Shown one piece after another: positions 28,271-34,697 of a DNA stretch of 34,697 bases. Each line of letters starts with the position of its first letter. Positions within the stretch are counted from its first letter, which is position 1. The stretch comes from Bacteroidota bacterium. GTDB taxonomy: Bacteria; Bacteroidota; Bacteroidia; Flavobacteriales; Flavobacteriaceae. The position numbers and the translations under genes are program-made. The notes below the pieces were generated by a model. That model was not told where the DNA came from and made no database searches. It worked only from the letters and a program-made list of their open reading frames with translations. The stretch covers positions 1 through 34,697 of the forward strand of contig CANHHG010000016.1 of assembly GCA_947460615.1 (NCBI GenBank). The letters are read 5' to 3'.

Positions 28271-28711
28271 TTAATCTTGGTTAATTGTTTTTCTCCAAGT
28301 AAAAGCATTTAAAATGTGTCTTTTTGCGAATCTACCAGGAGAATCAGCATTTACCATTTTAACGTAAGTTGCTTTAGGGACACTGATATATTCGTAAATG
28401 CTTCCATTTGAAAAATTTATAATTAATCGGCCATCAACAAATTTATAATCTGTGATTGTGGAAGTGCTAATCGTTTCAGTATATTCCGGTAAGTTTTGTT
28501 TGATAGTTTCTGGATTGATACTTACCAAAAAGTGATAAGCTTCAATTATTTTTTTACTATTTTCTTCAGCAGCTTTTAAACCTTCTTCATCACCTTGAAA
28601 TTTATCAGGATGTGCATCTTTCATTGCATTTCGATAAATCGTTTTCAAATCCTTTAAATCTACAGTTTTATCAACGTTTAGTAATTTTCTGTATTCAACT
28701 ATTTTTTTCAT
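28271..28711 (-). CDS. J-domain protein with C-terminal KTSC domain
   Basis: J domain YRKLLNVDKTVDLKDLKTIYRNAMKDAHPDKFQGDEEG (HPD motif); KTSC TSTITDYKFVDGRLIINFSNGSIYEYISVPKATYVKMVNADSPGRFAKRHI. Confidence 0.88.
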   Translation of the reverse strand: MKKIVEYRKLLNVDKTVDLKDLKTIYRNAMKDAHPDKFQGDEEGLKAAEENSKKIIEAYHFLVSINPETIKQNLPEYTETISTSTITDYKFVDGRLIINFSNGSIYEYISVPKATYVKMVNADSPGRFAKRHILNAFTWRKTINQD

Positions 28712-28923
28712 AAACTTATTAAATAAGCGTCTTTAAAATGATATAATTTATTTTACATACATTAAAAATGACAAATTTTTTGCAAAGGTACATTTAAATA
28801 AAACAATTCCAATTATTTTAAAATAAAAAGCCAATTTGTAGACAATCAAAACGATTAATATTTCGTATATTGTAAATTCTTTTTAATCAAATTTTGATAT
28901 TTATACAGTCAATTCCAAAATAC

Positions 28924-29415
28924 ATGAAAAATTTAATACTTATTAGACATGCAAAATCAAGTTGGGATAAACCAGTTATTGATAAAGACAGAGAGTTAAC
29001 CGAAAGAGGTAAAAACGATGCTATACTAGTTTCAAAGGAGAGTAGAGTTTTGCTTGAAGATCATTTTGTTCTATTTAGTAGTAATGCCAGGAGAGCATTG
29101 GAGACAGCTACTATTTTCGCAGCTAATTATTCACTACCCTTGAATGAAATTATTGTTAACGAAGATTTGTATACATTTGATGAAAATCAGTTAGAGATAG
29201 TAATTAAATCATTAAACAATGATTTAGAAAATGTTATTCTTTTTGGTCATAATGCGGCATTAACAAATTTTGTTAATAAATTTGGCGATATATTTATTGA
29301 AAATGTTCCGACTTCAGGTTTAATTTGGATTAAATTTAATAATCCGAAATGGAGTATATTAAAAAAAGGGATAATACAAAAAATACTATTTCCTAGAGAT
29401 TTAAAATATGAATAA
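28924..29415 (+). CDS. SixA-like histidine phosphatase family protein
   Basis: MKNLILIRHAKSSWDKPVIDKDRELTERGKNDA (RHA motif), ILFGHNAALTNFVNKFG. ATG 28924 preferred. Confidence 0.9.
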   Translation: MKNLILIRHAKSSWDKPVIDKDRELTERGKNDAILVSKESRVLLEDHFVLFSSNARRALETATIFAANYSLPLNEIIVNEDLYTFDENQLEIVIKSLNNDLENVILFGHNAALTNFVNKFGDIFIENVPTSGLIWIKFNNPKWSILKKGIIQKILFPRDLKYE

Positions 29416-31522
29416 AATTATAGAATACCAATATATAGATAGAGAAAAAAGCTGGTTGGCTTTTAATGCGAGGGTACTTCAAGAAGCTTCTGATGAAAAT
29501 GTACCATTATTAGACCGTTTGCGTTTTTTAGGGATTTTTTCAAACAATTTAGATGAATTTTTCCGAGTTCGATTTGCTGCAATTCGAAGATTGAGTTTGT
29601 CAGGGATTTCTGGTGAGAAAGTACTTATGGGAATTAGTGCAAATCAATTGGTAAAAGATATTACCGAAATTGTAATTGAACAACAAACAGAAAGTTTGAG
29701 GATATTAAAAATTATAGAAGATAAATTACAAGCTCAAAATATATTCATTATAGACGAAAGTCAAATTACAAGTGAACAAGAGAATTTTATCAAAGATTTT
29801 TTTATTCAAAAAGTAAGTCCTGCCTTGGTAACCATTATTTTAAATGACTTGGCTGAATTTCCTGTACTGAAAGACACGCTTGGTTATTTAGCGGTTAAGT
29901 TAGTGATGAAGCCAGATCTGGAGTTGGACAGTTCAGAATCGATTAAACCCAAAAAAGAAATTCGTTACGCAGTAATCGAAATTCCTAAATCCATTAATCG
30001 TTTTGTGGTTTTACCTTCAGTAGATGATAAACAATATGTGATTCTTTTAGACGATGTAATTCGACATAATTTATCTAGTTTATTTAATATTTTTGAATAC
30101 GAGAGTATCTCTGCACACATGATAAAAATTACTCGCGATGCTCAATTAGATATTGATAGCGACATGAGTAAAAGTATGCTTGAAAAAATTGCAACAAGTG
30201 TTAAAGATAGAAGAATAGGGGAGCCCGTGCGTTTTGTTTATGATCAATCCATTGGAAAAGATACTCTGAAATTTTTTCTTACTAATATGGGTATTGATGC
30301 TTCTGATAGCATTATTCCCGGCGGAAGATATCACAATAGACGTGATTTTATGGATTTTCCAAATTTAGGTAGGTTTGATTTATTATATGAGCCAAAAATA
30401 CCATTACCTGTTGAGGGATTAAGTCTTGAAGGGAGTATTCTAAATAAAATTGCTAAGAAAGATTATCTTGTTAATGCACCATATCAGTCGTTTTCTTATA
30501 TTATTAAATTTTTGAGAGAAGCTGCTTTGGATCCACAGGTAACTGCAATTAAAATTACGTTGTACCGATTAGCAAAAAACTCTCAGGTAATTAGTTCATT
30601 GATTAATGCAGCAAAAAACGGTAAGAAAGTTACCGTTCAAATTGAGTTGCAAGCCCGTTTTGATGAAGCAAGCAATATTTCTTATGCAGAACAAATGCAA
30701 ACAGAGGGAATTGAATTGATTTTCGGGATTAAAGGATTAAAAGTTCATAGTAAAATTTGTCTCGTTGAAAGAATTCAAAGTGGGAAATTAGTTCGTTATG
30801 GTTTTATTTCAACTGGTAATTTTAATGAAGCTACTGCAAGAGTTTACACCGATGTGACTTTATTTACTGGTCATCAACAAATATTAAAAGATGTTTCTAA
30901 AATATTTGATTTCTTTAATGTGAATTATCGAGTACATCGATACAAACATTTAATTGTTTCTCCGCATTATACCCGTTCTAAAATAAATAAATTAGTTGAA
31001 CGTGAAATTACTAATGCACAGAATGGTAAAACGGCTTATATCAAGCTTAAATTGAATAGTTTGACAGATATTCAATTAATTGATAAATTATATGACGCAA
31101 GTAATGCCGGTGTTACTGTACAGCTTCAAATTAGGGGAATTTGTTCATTAATTCCAGGTGTTAAAGGGATGAGTTCAAATATTGAAGCCATTAGTATTGT
31201 TGATAATTACTTAGAACACGCTAGAATATACATTTTTGCCAATGACAATGATCCTGAAGTATTCATTTCTTCAGCAGATTTTATGACCAGAAATATTGAC
31301 GGAAGAGTTGAGGTTACCTGTCCAATTTATGATGAAAGAATAAAAACGGAGTTAATAGATATTTTTAATATAGGTTGGAAGGGTAATGTAAAATCGAGAT
31401 TACATTCTGATAAATTAGACAATAAATATCGATTAAAAGATAATAATCCTGTTTTTAGAGCCCAACAAGAAATGTACAATTACTATTTAAATCGACTTGA
31501 TGTTGTTACTGAACAACTATAA
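29408..31522 (+). CDS. ppk1: Polyphosphate kinase 1
   Basis: REKSWLAFNARVLQEASDENVPLLDRLRFLGIFSNNLDEFFRVR; KVHSKICLVER catalytic His; YGFISTGNFNEATARVYTD. Confidence 0.97.
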   Translation: MNKIIEYQYIDREKSWLAFNARVLQEASDENVPLLDRLRFLGIFSNNLDEFFRVRFAAIRRLSLSGISGEKVLMGISANQLVKDITEIVIEQQTESLRILKIIEDKLQAQNIFIIDESQITSEQENFIKDFFIQKVSPALVTIILNDLAEFPVLKDTLGYLAVKLVMKPDLELDSSESIKPKKEIRYAVIEIPKSINRFVVLPSVDDKQYVILLDDVIRHNLSSLFNIFEYESISAHMIKITRDAQLDIDSDMSKSMLEKIATSVKDRRIGEPVRFVYDQSIGKDTLKFFLTNMGIDASDSIIPGGRYHNRRDFMDFPNLGRFDLLYEPKIPLPVEGLSLEGSILNKIAKKDYLVNAPYQSFSYIIKFLREAALDPQVTAIKITLYRLAKNSQVISSLINAAKNGKKVTVQIELQARFDEASNISYAEQMQTEGIELIFGIKGLKVHSKICLVERIQSGKLVRYGFISTGNFNEATARVYTDVTLFTGHQQILKDVSKIFDFFNVNYRVHRYKHLIVSPHYTRSKINKLVEREITNAQNGKTAYIKLKLNSLTDIQLIDKLYDASNAGVTVQLQIRGICSLIPGVKGMSSNIEAISIVDNYLEHARIYIFANDNDPEVFISSADFMTRNIDGRVEVTCPIYDERIKTELIDIFNIGWKGNVKSRLHSDKLDNKYRLKDNNPVFRAQQEMYNYYLNRLDVVTEQL

Positions 31523-31554
31523 ATTCTTAATTAATTTAGCCCATAAATAATTGA

Positions 31555-32445
31555 ATGATTACAATAAAAAAATATGCAGCAATAGACATTGGTTCAAATG
31601 CAATGCGACTTTTGGTAGCTAATATTATTGAAGAAGATGGTAAAGAGACGCATTTTAGTAAAAGTGCATTAGTGCGTGTCCCTATTCGTTTAGGACAAGA
31701 TGCCTTTACAGTTGGTGAAATTTCTGAAGAAAATATTGATAGAATGGTAGATGCTATGAAAGCATTTAAACTATTAATGAAAGTTCATAAAGTTGAAAAA
31801 TACATGGCCTGTGCTACATCTGCAATGCGAGAAGCTTATAATGGTCGCGAGGTAATTGATATAATTAAGAAAAAAGCAGATATAGATATCAATATTATAG
31901 ATGGGAAAACGGAGGCAGCAATAATTGCATCCACGGATTTACATTATTTATTAAAAACAGAGAAAACGTATTTGTATGTTGATGTTGGTGGGGGAAGTAC
32001 AGAATTTTCTTTGTTTTCAAATGGTAATATGATTGCTTCAAAATCATTTAAAGCAGGAACTGTGAGGCTTTTAAATGAGGTTGTTCCTGAAATAGTATGG
32101 CACGAAATTGAAAAATGGATTAAAACAAATACAGAGGTATTTGATGAGGTAACTCTAATAGGATCTGGTGGGAACATTAATAAGCTGTTTAAAATGTCGG
32201 GAAAAATGCAGGACAAACCATTGTCTTACATGTATGTAAATTCTCAATTTGCATTTTTAAATTCACTTACCTACGAACAAAGGATTACAGAATTAGGATT
32301 AAATGCTGATAGAGCAGATGTTATTGTTTTAGCTACAAAAATTTATCTTAATGCAATGAAATGGAGTGGTGCAAGAAGTATTTACGTTCCTAAAATTGGA
32401 CTTTCAGATGGTATAGTTAAAGCGCTATACTACGGAAAAATCTAA
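31555..32445 (+). CDS. ppx: Ppx/GppA exopolyphosphatase family protein
   Basis: AAIDIGSNAMRLLVANI; YLYVDVGGGSTEFSLFSNG; LIGSGGNINKLFKM. Confidence 0.93.
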   Translation: MITIKKYAAIDIGSNAMRLLVANIIEEDGKETHFSKSALVRVPIRLGQDAFTVGEISEENIDRMVDAMKAFKLLMKVHKVEKYMACATSAMREAYNGREVIDIIKKKADIDINIIDGKTEAAIIASTDLHYLLKTEKTYLYVDVGGGSTEFSLFSNGNMIASKSFKAGTVRLLNEVVPEIVWHEIEKWIKTNTEVFDEVTLIGSGGNINKLFKMSGKMQDKPLSYMYVNSQFAFLNSLTYEQRITELGLNADRADVIVLATKIYLNAMKWSGARSIYVPKIGLSDGIVKALYYGKI

Positions 32446-34265
32446 ATGTCTAACTCAAAAGTTTTTCTTAGTAGGTCTAAATTTTGATTAAGCTCTGTTA
32501 ATCGATTGTACTTTTCCTGTGGTGTAAATGCCATTTTAGTCGTAACACTTTCATTTACAATTACTTCAATTGTAATATTGTGATTGTGTAAATGCCCTTT
32601 TAAATAGCCTAACAAACCGATTTTTTCCGATTCAAAATCTATTTTAGAACCTTGATTGGGCAATTCCAAAGTAATAGTAGTTCCATTTAATTTAGGATCA
32701 TTAATAAGTAATAATGATTCCATTATTTTATAGCCTTTATCACCTAATCGTTGTGCGTATTTATTCCAATACAACAACATATCAGTTTCATTAATATCTT
32801 CTGTAGGTAAATGAACTTCTTCCTTTACAATAGATTTTCCGGCTTCTAATAGTTCCTTTTTCGCCTTTATACTTGACAATGAAAATGCAGAAACTTTGGG
32901 TTCCGATGCGAGATCTATCGAAGTGGTTGTTTCTATTTTTTCAATTGATTCTTCAGGATCATTATTTTCAATTGGAGCAATTTCAGTTTCACTCTTTTCT
33001 GAGGTGGTCTTTTCAAATTCACTTTGTATTATAACACTATTATCTGTGTCAGAAATGCTATTACTAGTGACTACTTCAGAACTAATATCACTTGGTACTT
33101 CAATTGCAACAATTGTTTTTACATCAACTGTTTTGTCAGTAATTGAATAATTGGAAATCCTAAAATGTGTTGGGGGAATTATATAAGATTCAGTCTTTTT
33201 TTTTTCTCCATCAAAAGTGATAGAGGCCAATTGCATTAAGCAAAGTTCAACCAGTAAACGCTGGTTTTGGCTAATTTTGTATTTTAAGTCACAATCATTG
33301 GCAATTTGAATTCCTTCTAATAAAAATTCTTGTGAAGTTTTTTGGGATTGAATTTCGTATAATTTTTGTGCTTGTTCACCTACTTCTAATAGTGAAATAG
33401 TTGTGGGTGTTTTACAAACTAATAAATCTCTAAAATGGGAAGCTAATCCAGCAATAAAATGATGGCCATCAAATCCTTTTGAAAGAATTTCATTGTATGC
33501 CATTAATAATTCTGGAATTTTATTTTCTATAATTAAATCGGTAATATTGATATAAGTTTCATAGTCAAGAACGTTTAAATTTTCCGTAACCGCTTGACGA
33601 GTAAGATTATTCCCGCAAAATGAAACTACTCGATCAAAAATTGATAAAGCATCTCGCATGGCACCATCCGCTTTTTGCGCAATAATGTGTAATGCATCGT
33701 CTTCAAATTTTACCCCTTGACTTTCAGCGACTTCAGCTAAATGTTCTTTAGCATCCTTAACGGTAATTCTTTTGAAATCAAAAATCTGGCAACGAGATAA
33801 AATTGTAGGTATTATTTTATGTTTTTCTGTGGTAGCCAATATAAAAATAGCATGTTTTGGTGGCTCTTCCAGTGTTTTCAAAAATGCGTTAAAAGCAGCA
33901 GAGGACAGCATGTGAACCTCGTCAATAATATAAACCTTGTATTTTCCTGTTTGTGGAGGGATTCTAACTTGGTCTATTAAATTTCTTATATCATCAACAG
34001 AATTATTAGAAGCCGCATCCAATTCAAATACATTAAATGCAAAATCTTCTAAAGGATCATCATAACCGGGTTGGTTGATTTTTCTTGCTAATATCCGGGC
34101 ACAAGTTGTTTTCCCAACTCCTCTAGGTCCAGTAAATAAAAGTGCTGACGCCAAATGATTGGTTTCTATGGCGTTTAATAAAGTATTGGTAATGGCTTTT
34201 TGACCTACAACATCTTTAAATGTTTGAGGACGATATTTCCGAGCCGATACTACAAATTCTTCCAT
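32442..34265 (-). CDS. dnaX: DNA polymerase III subunit gamma/tau
   Basis: ARKYRPQTFKDVVGQKAITNTL; LFTGPRGVGKTTCARILAR; VYIIDEVHMLSSAAFNAFLKTLEEPP; LATTEKHKIIPTILSRCQIFDFKRI. Confidence 0.97.
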   Translation of the reverse strand: MEEFVVSARKYRPQTFKDVVGQKAITNTLLNAIETNHLASALLFTGPRGVGKTTCARILARKINQPGYDDPLEDFAFNVFELDAASNNSVDDIRNLIDQVRIPPQTGKYKVYIIDEVHMLSSAAFNAFLKTLEEPPKHAIFILATTEKHKIIPTILSRCQIFDFKRITVKDAKEHLAEVAESQGVKFEDDALHIIAQKADGAMRDALSIFDRVVSFCGNNLTRQAVTENLNVLDYETYINITDLIIENKIPELLMAYNEILSKGFDGHHFIAGLASHFRDLLVCKTPTTISLLEVGEQAQKLYEIQSQKTSQEFLLEGIQIANDCDLKYKISQNQRLLVELCLMQLASITFDGEKKKTESYIIPPTHFRISNYSITDKTVDVKTIVAIEVPSDISSEVVTSNSISDTDNSVIIQSEFEKTTSEKSETEIAPIENNDPEESIEKIETTTSIDLASEPKVSAFSLSSIKAKKELLEAGKSIVKEEVHLPTEDINETDMLLYWNKYAQRLGDKGYKIMESLLLINDPKLNGTTITLELPNQGSKIDFESEKIGLLGYLKGHLHNHNITIEVIVNESVTTKMAFTPQEKYNRLTELNQNLDLLRKTFELDI

Positions 34266-34393
34266 GGAAAATTATTGGTTTACAAATATAGATTTATTAT
34301 TTCAATTTTGAAATTCTAATTTTCAAATTTATTCTATATTTTATTTAATTAATTAAACCTATAATCTTTCAAATATTTATTCAATTATTATTG

Positions 34394-34401
34394 TAGATTT
34401 G
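34394..34401 (+). promoter_or_regulatory. -7 promoter element TAGATTTG for rnpB
   Basis: Exact TAnnTTTG immediately upstream of the RNase P RNA 5' end. Confidence 0.6.
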
Positions 34402-34407
34402 CACCGC

Positions 34408-34697
34408 AGACCGCCTTATCGCCACGCTTAGGTGTGGAGGAAAGTCCGGACACCAAAGAGAAGCATAGCGGGTAACGCCCGTCATTTCGAGTAATCGAAA
34501 GAGGACAAGTGCAACAGAAAGCAGGTACAGGTAATGCTGTAGTGAAACCAGGTAAACTCTATGCGGTGAAATTTCAAGTATATCAATAGTTAAGGGCTTC
34601 TCGTCCGTTGTTGAAGGGTAGAAAGATGGAGCTCGCGAGTAATTTCGAGCCTAGATAAATGATAAGGCCACGCAAAACGTGGACAGAATCCGGCTTA
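34408..34697 (+). ncRNA. rnpB: RNase P RNA (bacterial type A), 3' end beyond the window
   Basis: GGAGGAAAGTCCGGACACC near the 5' end, GTGAAACCAGGTAAACTC in the middle, GGACAGAATCCGGCTTA at the 3' end. 5' end is approximate. Confidence 0.95.

Noticed and set aside
32896-33150. 84-aa plus-strand Ser/Val/Ile-rich ORF
   Set aside because: Antisense to the low-complexity tau linker of dnaX; composition follows from the Glu/Ser/Thr codons on the other strand.
1-34697. CRISPR array, transposon, prophage or integrase
   Set aside because: No regularly spaced repeats, transposase or phage-type genes, and no disrupted tRNA; tRNA-Tyr has no adjacent integrase.

Overview
AT-rich chromosomal window from a Bacteroidota, most like Flavobacteriaceae/Flavobacterium by gene content, protein sequence and promoter style. 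It is mostly ordinary core genome, densely packed: bamD (5'-truncated)-rpoZ/omega-coaBC-DUF4835-recN; fabV; GT2-coaE; a histidine kinase/response regulator pair; acyl-ACP thioesterase-miaA; a DnaQ-exonuclease/GIY-YIG fusion; yggS; 3-hydroxyacyl-CoA dehydrogenase; a Gfo/Idh/MocA oxidoreductase; pcm; an XRE-Fic fusion; smpB; a VF530-like protein; a lipid A-type acyltransferase; rhomboid; a membrane AraC regulator; tRNA-Tyr; a TlpA-like lipoprotein; TauE plus MBL-rhodanese; a vWA/AAA+ pair; a J-domain/KTSC protein; sixA-like, ppk1, ppx; dnaX; and rnpB, which runs off the right edge. I saw no mobile elements, CRISPR arrays, or clear defence or biosynthetic island. The observations most worth checking are: (1) an A10 run in dnaX just after domain III, with a stop two codons later in the -1 frame, suggesting a slippage-made gamma subunit; (2) the exonuclease/GIY-YIG gene, whose catalytic DIETTG motif lies upstream of every ATG/GTG/TTG and implies an ATT (or ATC) start; (3) an XRE-Fic fusion with an inhibitory motif and a palindromic putative operator; (4) an AraC-type regulator with an exact 11-bp direct repeat at 21-bp spacing upstream; (5) a vWA + AAA+ pair with altered Walker motifs and no known role. 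I do not see strong evidence for a wholly new multi-gene system.
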